From Annona cherimola (lineage: Eukaryota; Streptophyta; Magnoliopsida; Magnoliales; Annonaceae): a DNA stretch of 64,000 nucleotides. The position numbers and the translations under genes were made by a program. Below, one piece after another: positions 44,427 through 56,239 of this stretch (positions are counted from its first letter, which is position 1; each line of letters begins with the position of its first letter). The notes beneath the pieces are model-generated. The model was not told where the DNA came from. It made no database searches and saw only the letters and a program-made list of their open reading frames with translations. Location: assembly GCA_030490835.1 (NCBI GenBank), contig CM059972.1:12067764-12131763 (forward strand), read 5' to 3'.

Positions 44427-44955
44427 TCATTAATATACTAATATTTGAAGTATTCAACCAATAACCATATTTTTCGCCCAAATTATCTCGACCTGGTATC
44501 AATATAAAGTCGAACAAAGGATTTTCAAAATAGTGTTAGTATTGAGTAAATCTTAACGTAATATGACTTACCTTAGATTTTAGCCATAATTTGAGTATTT
44601 CTCTTTCAGTATATAAAAATTTTTAAAATAAAAGAACGTATACAAATTTGTCCTGTAATTTTACTTTTATCTATAAGTTTACTAATATTAATGGTGTTTT
44701 ACTTTCGCTAATTAATAATATGTTTAAGTATTTTATAAATTGAAAATATTAATGATGTTAAGTTTCATTAATATACTAATATTTAAAGTATTCAACCTAT
44801 CAACATATTTTTCACCCAAATTGTCCCAACCAGGTATACAATATAAAGTTGAACAAAGGAATTTCAACATAGTGTTAGTATTGAGTTAATCTTAACCTAT
44901 TATGACTTGACCTAGTTTTTAGCTATTATTTGAGTATTTTTATTTTAACATAGAT
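44427..44955. repeat. about 185-bp direct repeat, two copies
   Basis: Segments 44427-44615 and 44766-44955 share long blocks in the same order and orientation: CATTAATATACTAATATTT, CCAAATT-TC-C-ACC-GGTAT, AGTGTTAGTATTGAGT, TATGACTT--CCTAG. They differ by scattered substitutions and small indels. Spacing is about 340 bp. Non-coding and unassigned. Confidence 0.7.
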
Positions 44956-45524
44956 AAATACTTTTTATCTTTTTTCCTTTTTATCTTCAGCTAGTGCTCT
45001 CCAACATGGATTGTAATCGAATTCACTGGCAGTTGACAGCCTCTCCCAACTAAGGACATGCAATAACATAACCTCCAGGGCTATTTTTATCCATACGCAA
45101 ACATTGCAATCATGTTGCAGGTTGAAACAAGGAAGATGACCAATGTGTAGCTCACTCTAAATGAGATTTGAGGGTCAATGATTTTTTCCATCCATTTGTT
45201 TTATTGGAAAGGAAAGAAAAAAATGAAAGAAACAATTTCCATTTTTTCAAAGGCCCATCTGATATAAATTATAAATATATGCATGCAAACGACAAAAAAT
45301 AAATAATATTCTTCCTTCACTATAAGTATCACAATCATTAACAACTACTTATTTTCCCCTTAGTACCTTTTATATTATCGCTGACAATTATCCTCTTTTG
45401 CTTTCATTTTTCAAGTCAACAAAACTCATATTAAGGTATTGTGAGGTGGAAAAAAATTTCTCAAGGAGTGTATTTGACAATGATTTGAAATCATTGAAGA
45501 AAAAAGAAATGAATAGAAAGTAGA

Positions 45525-46055
45525 AAATATAGTGTGTTTGACTATCATCAAAACTTTTTGGGTGTGTTTAAGAAATGATAAAACTTTTGGATGAAAAATT
45601 TTTATATGTAAAAGTTTTTAAATAAGCGAAAATGATGTGATATGATAAGGATAATAATGATAGTAAAGAAAATAAAGTTAAAATAGATAGATTAGTTATA
45701 TGGATATTTATGTAAAAATGATTAAAAAGTAGATTATTTGTATGGAAAAATGCAAAAAAATAATTAAAGAATATGATATTTGTGAAGAGTAGAAAATTTT
45801 ATTTTGAAATTTTTAGTATAAACAAATGCACTTAAAACTTTTCAATCTAAATTCTTAATTTTTTTTTTATATCTTTACATACAACTATTATACTTTTTAG
45901 TCATTTCTATATAACTGCCGTTACAACTGAACTATTGATTTTAACTTCTTCTCATTATTCCTATTTTATTACATCACCTCTCTTGATTTAAAATTTTTTA
46001 CACGATAATTTTTATTCAAAATTTTTGTCACTTTCCAAGTGCACCATAGAGTGAT
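45525..46055. mobile_element. Tourist-like MITE with a second one nested inside
   Basis: The outer element starts near AGTGTGTTTGACTATCATC and ends near CTTTCCAAGTGCACCATAG. A second copy (about 45560-45832, starting GGGTGTGTTTAAGAAATG and ending ACAAATGCACTT) interrupts it. The 9-mer AAAACTTTT flanks the inner copy on both sides. Both interiors match the family, in opposite orientations. Confidence 0.55.
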
Positions 46056-46164
46056 AAATGATTAAAAACATGTAAAAAATAATTAAATATAGGGATACTA
46101 TTTGAAAGATTGGACGTGAATCACTAAATATTCATCAGTCTGTACTAAAGAAAGGTGCATTATG

Positions 46165-46450
46165 CCAGCATGCCTAAGATGAGTTGGTCACAACAGCAAG
46201 AATAGGGCGTTCATGCTGGTGTACGTAGGCTCGAACCTGGCAATGAGATTTTTGGCACGGATAAAAATATTGAGAGCAGTACAGACCGATGATAAATGAG
46301 AGCATAATGTCTTCCTTATGAATAGATGAGAGGCTGGTGTCTCTTCAAGAGATCAATGAAAGTCTGTTGTTTCCGTCATAAATGAACTTGAGTTGTAATA
46401 GAAGTTAATTGTTTTTATAATGAATGAAATTGATTTATAATATCTGAAGT
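46165..46450 (+). mobile_element. candidate tRNA-derived SINE
   Basis: GATGAGTTGGTCACAACAGC resembles an A-box region, and GGCTCGAACCTGG about 48 bp later resembles a B box (consensus GGTTCGANNCC). The 3' portion contains ATGAAAGTCTGTTGT, close to the SINE candidate at 40205. No clean target duplication or poly(A) tail was identified, so boundaries are approximate. Confidence 0.35.
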
Positions 46451-48525
46451 CATTTTGTACAGTACCAATAACAAAATGCATTGAATGCAACGTCGCTCAT
46501 CATTCAAACATATCTGTATATGAAAAAAGAGGCGCACGCAAGTAGGAGCAAATGCAACGGAGAGCAATCGGAGCAATCATTCTTTTCTCCCCTCTTCATT
46601 CATTTGTACCACATATGAAAAAGACACCTTTGGAACCCAGACAACTCGCATGTAGCAATAGTATCATCTCGAGCATTTTGGCTAGTTTGTCTGATGAAAT
46701 CCTCCAAATCCTAATGAGAAACATAGACAAGTGAACTGGCAGGCATCGATTGGATATATCATCATGAAACGATTATATTCCTACCCATTATTCAAGACGA
46801 GTTGGATTGGATAATCCCAGCACCTAACGAAAAAGTGGGGCCGAGTGAAAAATCCCTATCCCATCCCATCCCATCCATCCATTTTCTTGGAATTAGTTTA
46901 CCGACGATATTCAGGCATCTTTTGGTCTACAGCAAGAAATGCGAGCCCCTAATTTCATGGCGACAGCTTGGACTGTGCCAACAACCCGTCAGACCCCAAC
47001 ATCCATCCGACGTGGCGCAAAGGTTGATAAGAAACTACAATTTTATCCCTACTTCCTATGAATCCTTACCCTTGCCTGCGCCCAGCTCAAAGGCCGGCAT
47101 CAGATGTACTGTCCTGATCCCACGCGGGGGGTCCAACAACTTCAGGGACGAAAAGCTCGAGGGGGGGGGTATCTAGGTAATTGCACGGAATACATATCGA
47201 GATTCCGCACACAAGAGAGCCCGCTCGCGCTCTTTCGAGGCGGGCCCCAACGCCGTCCGTGCGGGCCCTTTTGGTTTTTCTGCCCCTTCGAAACGACGCA
47301 CGTTCACCTTTTCGCCCTCGTTGTTCCTCCCCAAGTAAATCTCCGCCGTCCATCTGCCTTGATCTGGACCGTCGAAGCCTTAGAAGGTGGCTTGAAAATG
47401 CGGCTTGCTTACTCTTCATATGACTATTTTGATCTGATGATTAAAATTGACAGGTGGATGTCTTACTTGTAGGAATGGATGAGCATCCAGTGCCCCATGG
47501 ACAAAGTAAATCATAAATACCAATGGTGGCCCACCAAATGGGCCAAACACAACCAAGACAGAAAGATGCAGGACATAAATGAGATTATCGACTCACAAAT
47601 GCGGCGATGATCGAAAGAGGCCCAACACAATGCAAGGACAGCTAAGCTAAAGCAGATACTGACAGTTTTGTGTGTATGGACTATGGAGATCTGTGCCTTG
47701 CTGTGTTGTTTCCAGGGTTGGGACTTGGGAGCCTCCCTCTGCCACGCACCTAATCACCTCCAACCGTTCGGACACGAGGTTTCCCTACATTATCCTCTCC
47801 CCCTAAAAACTATCATGTATTCGCTGCATCCAAACCCCTCAATAAATTTTTCTTTATCATTAGAACTAATTTAAATGAAATTTTTCTTTATTTTAAAAAA
47901 CTCCACACTTTTATTAATGCATTTACTTCTTTTTATGCTGCTTAATTCTAAAATTTTTAACTTTCTTTTTACTAAAAGACCGTACCTACTTAAAAGGATA
48001 ACGCACATTCGTTGGACCGCTTGGATGATGCGGTACATTGGGTAGGCTGCACGATTTTTTAAACGATGGACGGCAACTCGTGGTACAAATGGTTGAATCC
48101 ACACAGTCCTCTGCAAAGGCATCGTAATTGACGGCTTTTATTTTATTAATTCTGTCCTAGTCATATTTTTCTATGGCGCCTGTCATCTTCTGCACTAGTG
48201 TAGGAATATTTACATTTTCTAGCCTCAAGGCATTGACTTGTGGAACAAAAGAAACCAACCAAACAAGGTAAAAAGGGCATGTTTTCAGGAGGGGCGAGGG
48301 AAGGAAAGACAGATGCTCTCTCCAGCCAACATGCACGAGCCACCACATGCTTTTCTGGGTTTTGCCGACTCACACGTGTGAAGTTTCATGGCACAATTCC
48401 AATGCTTTTGGAGACATTCAAACCTGTCCTTTGATCATTTCATTCAAATTCGTGTTGATGACTCTGTGATGTTAAATTGGTACGATTTTTATTTCTTGGG
48501 TAATGTTTTTATTGATGATCATGAT
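46451..48525. other. spacer with GC-rich island, no supported gene
   Basis: From about 46800 to 47430 composition rises sharply and includes a G-box-like GACGTGGCG and a run of ten G residues near 47161. Overlapping ORFs on both strands here (up to 124 codons) show no domain I recognise and no matching splice structure. It may be an old promoter/5'-UTR fragment. The remaining sequence shows nothing supportable. Confidence 0.35.
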
Positions 48526-49070
48526 GAACGGTTCTGATTTTTTGTTGGGGGTATACAGGATGAATAGACGTGTGTGACCATGAGCAGGAAGAGTAATGCC
48601 CTGGAGTGAGTGGGGGGGTTGCGGAAGTAGCGTTTGATGGGAAGAGATTCCTCAACGAGGCTGCTTTTGCTGCTTTTGCTTTTGCAAAAGTCAGCCGAGG
48701 CCTTTGACATGGTTGTGTAAAATCTTTTCTTTTCCTTTTCTGGTTTTTAAAATTATTATTATTTTTTTTTTTGCCCTTTTTACAAGATTTTTTTTTTGTT
48801 ATTTATTTATTTTTTTTAAAAATGCTAACGTGAAACTTTGCTGGATACTGCTTTCACATGGGTCTTCCTCCTATTCTCTCCACGGGAGCCACGGAACCAG
48901 ATTCCGGTGAAAGCGCAGGCTGGACAAAATCATCTTTCGGCATTCTTACATCCGCCCACGTCACATTACGGATGCCGCAGGGCTGGCCGTAAATCCGACG
49001 GTCTATCAGCTAAAAAGACTTTATTATTTCGCATTTTTTTTTATGGATATGCTCGTACCTAGATTAGTTA
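48526..49070. other. spacer sharing short blocks with the F-box 5' region
   Basis: GAACGGTTCTGATT at 48528 and GCTGCTTTTGCTTTTGCA near 48670 occur in the same order, about 140 bp apart, near 60785 and 60905 upstream of the F-box gene. Sequence between them is not clearly alignable. T-rich tracts fill 48755-48825. No gene seen. Confidence 0.3.
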
Positions 49071-50029
49071 GTTTACAATTTATTATTTTTGAAGTATATT
49101 TACATTAAATGCAACCAAAAATAAAATTAAATGTAGTTATCAAAATTTCGCTGCAAATAGTAATACAACTTTACTTGAATTAATGTAGGATTTAGCTGCA
49201 TTTAGTGAAATATATAACTACTTTTAATTAAATATTGCTAAATTAAAAACTTAGCTACAAAAAGTTAGTTACATATATCTCTTTTCTTATAGTGAAAATT
49301 AATTAAAAAAATTTCAACTATGGGACCCTCAATGTCATGTGCTCACATTCAAAGTGATTGAATAAATTTATAAAATTTTAGATTACTTGATTATTTGAGC
49401 AGTCTACTAATTAATACAGAAAAATATCAACATTTATGTTGGCTAAAGTATCTAATAGGTACTGATATTAATTGCTTGATAAAATTCATTTCAATTCTGT
49501 TGTTATATTATCAGAATTGTATTTCACGTACAAGATGCACCCAATTCCATTGGACGCTTAGAAAACCCACAATCGATGGGATCACATCAATGCACTAGGC
49601 CAGACCATTTGCCTTTTTATTGCTTTTATCTTAATCATTTGAATTTAGGACCCATGACAAGAAATATTTTCTGTGTGCATAGATGTTCATGACTAGTATT
49701 GTGTGCAAAAATCTCGTCCATATATCTGCCAGTACCTTACAATCTCGCACAGGGAAATAAAATTTAAAAGATGTATATCTGGTAATGTTTTATTCTTAAA
49801 AATTGTTTCGATATATAATATAACTGCAATAATTTAACATTTTACTATTACTTGTATTTTCCATTATTACTCATCTTCATTGTATTGTCCTTTGGAATAT
49901 TCCTTTTCGTTCAATTAGTTATCCCTTGATTTACCCAAGTTGAATCTATTTGGGTATTTTCCTTGAAGCGTAGGTTTTTTTTTTTTTTAATAGAAAGTTT
50001 CTTTAGAGCTTTGCTTTAAATACGTTTTT
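49071..50029. other. spacer, nothing firm
   Basis: A TTTTCTTATAGTG end near 49283 and repeated TTAGCTAC/CTGCATTTAGT motifs at 49130-49270 hint at a short CACTA-like relative, but no opposite end was found. The remainder is AT-rich spacer. Confidence 0.3.
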
Positions 50030-50755
50030 ATATAACTTTTGAAAATTTACGCATTCACCATCGATGAAAAATGCATTCCATCTTTTATATTTAACATTAT
50101 TTGTTTAGTTAAGAAACTAAATTTCAACTAAATAAAATATGTATTTGGGCTAATTGACTTATATATATATGTATTCATATATAAATTATGAAAATTACTT
50201 AAATTCATTTACATATATATTAAAATATAATAATATTTAACAGAATTATTTTTCTACATAATAATGAAATTTAAGGTGTGTTCAACTTAAAGATAAAACT
50301 TTTTACTCTCTATACCTATTTTATTTTTTAATTATTTATTCATATTTTTTATATAAATTATCTTATTTTTCAATCATTTCTACACAACTACTCGTACAAC
50401 TAACATATCTATTTTAACTTTATTTTATTTATTCCTCACCATCATATTTTCTTATTTTAGAAACTTTTATATGAAAATTTTTTCATTCAAAGTTTTATCA
50501 TTTCCTAAATACACCTTTTAAATGACTAAGATATTGGAAACATGACTTTAAAATTTGTATATAACATTATTGATTTTATTACATTGATTTTACATATTTA
50601 TAAATGAGATTATGCATGACGATACTAGACAAATGATGAAAGTTTATATGATTAAATAAATAATGTTAAATACAGTACATAAAATGAATTTTTCATTAAT
50701 TATTAAAATGGGCAAAAATGGATGGAGTTTCATTAAGTAGGTTTTCTGGAGGCGG
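50030..50755. mobile_element. inverted-repeat MITE of 8855/11117 family, split by a Tourist-like copy
   Basis: The left part (ATATTTAACATTATTTGTTTAG) and right part (AATAATGTTAAATACAGTAC) are the mirrored inner arms of the family. Between them, about 50278-50515, is a Tourist-like copy with ends GGTGTGTTCAACTT and AAATACACCTT. Tips are diverged, so outer limits are approximate. Confidence 0.45.
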
Positions 50756-50758
50756 AAT

Positions 50759-51418
50759 GATCTTTTCAAACTGGTTCAAAAATCTATTTTTTTGTTTTTT
50801 AAAACTTTTTGGGTGTGTTTGGTTGGGGTTAAAACTTTTGATGAAAAATTTTTGAGGTAGAAGTTGTCACATTGATAGAAAATGATGTGATATAATAGGA
50901 GTAATGATGAGAAGTAAAGAGAACAAAGTTAAAATAGATAGGTCAGTTGTATGGATAGTTGTGTAGAAATGATTGAAAAGTAGGGTAGTATGTATAGGAA
51001 AATGTGAAAAAATAATTAAAAAATAGAGTAGTTATGGAGAGTGAAAAGTTTTAGATTGAAAAGTTTTGGTTGACATGTTTATATTCGAAACAAACACACC
51101 CTTTATAAACACGTTAATCTAGTTGTATTTAACCTATAAATTAAGTTTTACCATTTTTGGATATATATTTATTTTAAAATTTTTAAAATAGGGTATTTAA
51201 GTCATTTTAAATAATTAAAATGACCTAAGTACCCTTATTTTTAAAATTTTTAAAATGACTTAAATGCCCCTATTTTTAAAAATTTAAAATAAATAAATAT
51301 ATATATTCAAAAATGGTAAAACTTGATTTATAAATTAAATACAACTAGATTAAAATTTTTATAAAAAAGTTTTTAAAAAAAAGATTTTTGGACCGGTCTA
51401 GACCGGTTTGAGAAGATC
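50759..51418. mobile_element. fold-back element interrupted by a Tourist-like MITE
   Basis: Outer ends GATCTTTTCAAACTGGTTC and the complement of the right end, GATCTTCTCAAACCGGTC, are inverted. Removing the MITE at 50811-51101 and its 3-bp duplication leaves about 366 bp, the normal size for this family. The interior has the core TAAGTTTTACCATTTTTGGA in the left arm and its mirror in the right arm, plus GTCATTTTA blocks at the centre. Confidence 0.7.
50811..51101 (+). mobile_element. Tourist-like MITE nested in a fold-back element
   Basis: Ends GGGTGTGTTTGGTTGG and CAAACACACCC, flanked by TTT on both sides (50808-50810, 51102-51104). It splits the left arm of the fold-back element at 50759-51418, so it inserted later. 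291 bp. It is the best forward-orientation copy and serves here as the family reference. Confidence 0.85.
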
Positions 51419-52693
51419 GGGCCTTTTTACTCTTTATTCCTTACTCTTTATTCTGTTGCATCTCAAATTTGGAGTAAAAATGCAAATTTTAAAATTAAAA
51501 AAATATGTAAAAAACTAAAAATATAAAATTTGATTTATGAACTTATGTAGGGCTTGCACATTTATAAAAAAAAAGAAAAAAAAGTTACGGAAAGCCCGCT
51601 GGCAGGGGATCATTTCACTACAAGTTAAATGTTGCAGCAAATATCGAATGTATATTAGCAATTGATTGGGATAAAAACGTGAAAAGCATAATGTGAGTTA
51701 TTTGCAAATATAACCTTGTAAGTTCGGAGATTTATGATTTTAATCTCGTGGTTTCAGTATTTGCATATATAATCGTCTTAACTTTTGTTCTTACGTAAAA
51801 ATAATCCTGCAGAATCAAGTACCATAAAACGACACGTCTTAAATCTGAAATCCCAAAATGGCCCCTCCAAGCTTCCGTCTCTATGCCCTTCTAGTTTCAC
51901 ACAATCAATTAAAAATCATTGCTCGTTCCCCATTGGAATTGTAGATGGGTACCACTAGTTTGAATGGTGCGGAGAGGACGGTGTTGAAAATTTAAAAGCT
52001 TAGCAAGATGGCTCCATTTTGGAGAAAGGAAGTTGTCGGTAAATGGATGAGCGAGAATCTATCATTGCCAGGATAAAGGAGATGGAAGAAAAGCTCTGGC
52101 AGCTCTGATATTGTTAGCTATGTTGAGGAAGACGGAAAACGGGCCCGCCATTAATGGTTGATGTAAGAACGGAGATGGGGATGGTTAGTGAGACTAGAGA
52201 GGAAGGGCACGACTAGACGTACAGCAGAGGCCAGCCAAAGATAGCTATGGGCGTCTGATCCCTGGCCGTTTGGACAGCTTGGATTGGGGGACCTGAATCT
52301 GCCTAACTTTTTATTGCAGGTTGTTATAGTTGTTAGTGGGTGAGTGATCATCGCAGCCATGGCTACTTCGATGGAGAAAGATAGAAGAAGATGGGGCACT
52401 TTTGTGGGCATTGGAGGAAGATGGAAAAAGATGGATTTTGCTCTTTCTTTTTGCCTTTGTGCATCCAAACAGACGTTAGCATATTTCTTTTGCAAATTTG
52501 AGTTAATTTCAAATATACTCATTGCATTTGACATTTTGACCTTAGTTACATACATATTCACTAAGTTTCAAAAGTTATAAATATACCTACTAAGTACGCA
52601 TAGAATTTCAAATATACCTTTTCTATTAGACACTGTTAAAAATCATTGTTACTTGTCATATAAAAGGTTGAAAGTACCACATCTTGCTTTGTC

Positions 52694-52698
52694 ATTCC
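52694..52698. repeat. copia target-site duplication, left copy
   Basis: ATTCC immediately before the left LTR; the identical 5 bp follow the right LTR at 57666-57670. Five-bp duplications are standard for Ty1/copia integrases. Confidence 0.85.
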
Positions 52699-52913
52699 TA
52701 ATAAGTTTTGGCAGAAAATGAATCCAAGTCTATGTTCATTGATGACAGAATTCAATAAATACAGAAGAGATCTAACAAGTAACAAACAATAGCAGTAAAA
52801 CCTCCTGAATAGCAGGGGACTTAAACAAACATCTATGACTTATTCAAACAGCTACAGAAAAGAAACAAACAGAAACAAAATAACAGAAGAGTAGAGAGAG
52901 CAGGTCACTTATA
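52699..52913 (-). repeat. copia 3' LTR
   Basis: 215 bp; read on the minus strand it begins TATAAGTGACC and ends AAAACTTATTA. It differs from the 5' LTR (57451-57665) at five positions, about 2.3 percent, with no indels. The terminal dinucleotides are TA...TA instead of the usual TG...CA. Confidence 0.9.
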
Positions 52914-52926
52914 CGCCCCTCTCAAG
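52914..52926 (-). other. copia polypurine tract
   Basis: Minus-strand sequence CTTGAGAGGGGCG lies directly upstream of the 3' LTR and would prime plus-strand cDNA synthesis. It is a typical G-rich plant copia tract. Confidence 0.8.
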
Positions 52927-52980
52927 TTTGGGGTTGAGGAACAACTCCTAACTTGGATAGATGTCGGGTGAAAGCAGCAA

Positions 52981-54531
52981 CTATAAGGGCCTTGGTAAGC
53001 GTATCTGCCAGCTGGTCAGTAGCATGAACATGAGTAACATTGAGATGTTTTTGTCAATATGATCACGAACAAAATGGAGGTCCACTTCAAGGTGCTTTAT
53101 CTTGATACAAAGGACAGGATGATGACAATAAAAGATAGCGTTTAGATTGTCACAGAAGATGGTAGGAGGTGAGTAAAGAGGGATCACTAGCTCATGAAGC
53201 AATTGAGTCACCCAAATAGTTTCAGAGGTAGCAGCAGCAATAGCTCTGTTCTCGGCTTCGGTGGAGGATCGAGCAATGGTGCGTTGTTTCTTACACGACC
53301 AACTGATGGGACTAGCGCCAAAGTACAAAATAAAACCTGTTGTGGATGCACAATCATTGGGGTCACCGGCCCAGTCGGCGTCGAAAAACATATACAAATT
53401 CATGTCTGAACGACTAGAGATGCGAAGGCCATAAGAGGCAGTTTGCTTCAAATACCGCAGCACCCGTTTGAGTGCCTTCCAATGAGTTTCAGAGGTTGAA
53501 TGCATAAACTGCGACAATTTATTTACAGAGTAGATGTCAGGCCTAGTGAAAGTTAGGTATTGCAAACGACCAAGGACTTGCCTGTATAAAGTAGTATCTA
53601 TTCGAGGTGTGCCATCATCAAAAGTTAAAAACTGAGATGAACTGAATGGGGTCAGGACACCATTGCTATTGTGCATGTTTGTTTCACGAAGTATGTCAAG
53701 AACATACTTGGTTTGGGACAGAAGGATGCCATCAGCAGTAGGAACTACCTCAATACCTAGAAAATACTCGAGGGAACCAAGATCTTTAAGAGGGAACTTG
53801 CTGGAGAGAGAGGAAATGACACGTTTAATGATGGTGGAGTCACTGCCGGTGACAACAGTATTGTCTACATAAACGAGAAGATAGACAAGGACACCATAGC
53901 TATTTCTGATAAACAAAGAGACATCTGAATGTGACCTGTGGAAGCCTAGAAGTAATAGAAATTTTGTGAGTTCTTTATACCACCGTTGGGGAGCTTGTTT
54001 TAGCCTGTAAATGGCTTTCTTCAATCGGCAAACATGGAAAGGCTTATTGGTGTTTTCAAATCCAGGTGGTTGCTTCATGAAAACTTGTTCATCAAGATAG
54101 CCTTGCAAGAAGGCATTGTCTATGTCGAGTTGATGCAAAGGCCAGTGATTTTGAACAGCAATTGATAAAACTAAACGGACCGTTGTAGGCTTGACTACCG
54201 GACTAAAGGTTGAATGATAATCAACACCAGCTGTTTGAGTGAAACCCTTTGCTACTAGCTGTGCTTTGTAGCGATCAACCGTCCCGTCCGGCTTACGCTT
54301 GATGCAAAATATCCATTTGCAGTCCACCATGTTGAACTGGGGGTCACGGGGTACAAGGTCCCATGTCTGATTTCGTTGTAGAGCATCAAATTCAGCTTTC
54401 ATGGCAGTTGTCCAGTGAGGATATTGAAGAGCTTGGGTAAAGGTAGTGGGTGTGATGAAGGAGGTGATAGGGGCTGTGTAATCAAACACTTTTTTTTGTT
54501 TGAAAATATTATGATGGGATCGAGTGGTCAT
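52981..54531 (-). pseudogene. copia reverse transcriptase and RNase H
   Basis: A 516-codon open frame. It runs through the RT domain (AEFDALQRNQTWDLV, KWIFCIKRKPDGTVDRYKA, LDIDNAFLQGYLDEQVFM, the catalytic loop near residue 221, YFLGIEV) into RNase H (DADWAGD, SSTEAEN, CDN, KHLEVDLHFVRDHI). The catalytic box reads YVDN instead of the invariant YVDD (codon at 53860-53862), removing one metal-binding aspartate. The annotated start is only where the frame opens; upstream the frame is lost. Confidence 0.9.
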
Positions 54532-55112
54532 ATGAGAAGGTGGAGGAAGTGGTGAGATGGACGGTGCAATGGATGTAGGAAGTGGTTGAGTTTGTGCATG
54601 TGTCGTTGGAGGAGCTTGGTTGGGAAGGAAAGAAGGAGCATAGGTGGCAACTGTGCAGGTGGAGCAGGGGAATCAGATTGAGATGGAATAGGAAGTTGCG
54701 AACGACGGGAATATGTATGGAGTGGAGGGTGAAGAGAAGAGTTACCTATGGGTGAGGGACTCGTACTGAGAGCAACCGTTGGAGATGAACTCGGAGAAGG
54801 CACCAATGGTGGAGGAGGAGAGAGCGGAATGGGAGGTGGAATTTCCAGCGTGAAAGAAGGCAGAGAAGAAGGAGCATCGGCATGTGAAATAGGTTCCCGA
54901 TTAAGGCGTGAACATTGGTGGTTAATGTTGGAGAAAATAGTTTCAAATGAAAAAATATTTTCAAAAAATTGTACATCACGTGACAGAAAAATTTTGGATG
55001 ATAAAGGGTCAAAGCACTGATGACAGTGATGAATTAAGGAGAAACCCAAGTAGACACAAGGTTTTGAGCGAGGTTCAAGTTTATGGTGGGTGTAGTGAGC
55101 CAAGGATAGCAA
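54532..55112 (-). pseudogene. copia integrase-RT linker, frameshifted
   Basis: This segment opens with H-KLEPRSKPCVYLGFS and DVQFFENIF-F, the conserved stretch that follows copia integrase, then a long Pro/Ser-rich linker. It is in a different frame from the integrase (overlap near 55034-55112) and is cut from the RT frame at 54528-54531, so at least two lesions separate it from its neighbours. Confidence 0.8.
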
Positions 55113-56188
55113 AGACAGCCAAACACTCGTAGAGTTTGATAAGTTGGGTCTTCTTCAAATAACCTTTTATATGGTGAATCATTGGATAGATTGGGAGTGG
55201 GAAGATGGTTTAGTAAAAAAACAGCATGATGATAAACAAAACTCCAAAAATTGGAGGGAAGGGAAGCTTGATGAAGAAGGGTCTTGGCAGTTTCCATAAT
55301 GGTCCGATGACGTCGTTCAGCAAGAGCTACCCTTTGTGGTGTATATGGAGGAGAGATTAAATGTTCAATGCCGTTGGAGTGAAGATAAGAATCTAAACCT
55401 TGAAATTCACCACCACCATCAGTATAAAGAGACACAATTTTGTTTTTGAAAAAATTTTCCACCAATGGATGAAAATTTTGAAATATTGACTGGACTTCAT
55501 TTTTATTTTTTATTGTGTATAGCCAAATATATTTTGTGTATTGATCAACGAATATGCAATAATACAATCTTTTATCGACTGATAATACCGGAGAAGGACC
55601 CCATAAATCACTAAAAATTCTTTTGAGCGGTGCATCATTGATCAATGTGTTCTGATAGAAAGGCAATCGATGGACTTTAATTGAAGAGCAAGCATTACAA
55701 AATGATAATTGTTCTTTGCTAGAAAAAGGTAAAAAAAAATTATTTAAAATAAAGTGTAAAACTTTAGAATTGGGGTGACCCAATCGTCGATGCCAGAGTG
55801 ATATTGAGCTGTTTGGTAATGCGAGATAGGTCAGTGGGCGGTTGAAATGTGGCCATACATAGAGTCCATCTTTACTCCGGCCGCACACCAGTGGAGCTCT
55901 CGTACTCAAGTCCTTCACAATAAATTTGCACGGAAAGAATTCAATGGAGGTTAGATTGTCTTGACAAAACTTAGAAACAGAAACCAAATTTTGTTTGATA
56001 GATGGTGCACAAAGGGTGTTAGAGAGCTTGAAAGAAGAATTTGATATATGTAATTTAGTGGAACCAGTATGAGTTATAGGAATCATATTACCATCCCCCA
56101 TTGAAACTTCTTCAGCTCCACAGTAATTTTCACTGGTCTGGAGATTGTTCGGATCGGCAGTTAAATGATGAGATGCACTAGTGTCCAA
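55034..56188 (-). pseudogene. copia protease end and integrase
   Basis: It starts within the aspartic protease active site (DTSASHHL, where the family has DSGASHH or DTGASHH) and continues through the GAG-pre-integrase zinc finger (H-x3-H in LWHRRLGHP, then CNAC) into the integrase core: D in FSDLWGP, D in LYTDGGGEF, E in ALAERRHR. The usual TPQQNG loop reads TPQRVA. The core triad is intact but the frame is broken at both ends. Confidence 0.9.
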
Positions 56189-56239
56189 GAGCCATGACGG
56201 TGCATTATTAGCAATTTTTGAAGCAAAATTAGCTTTGGC

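Noticed and set aside
46802..47419. 124-codon (plus) and 110-codon (minus) frames in a GC-rich island
   Set aside because: Overlapping long frames on both strands follow from high GC. No domain, splice context or conserved motif was seen.
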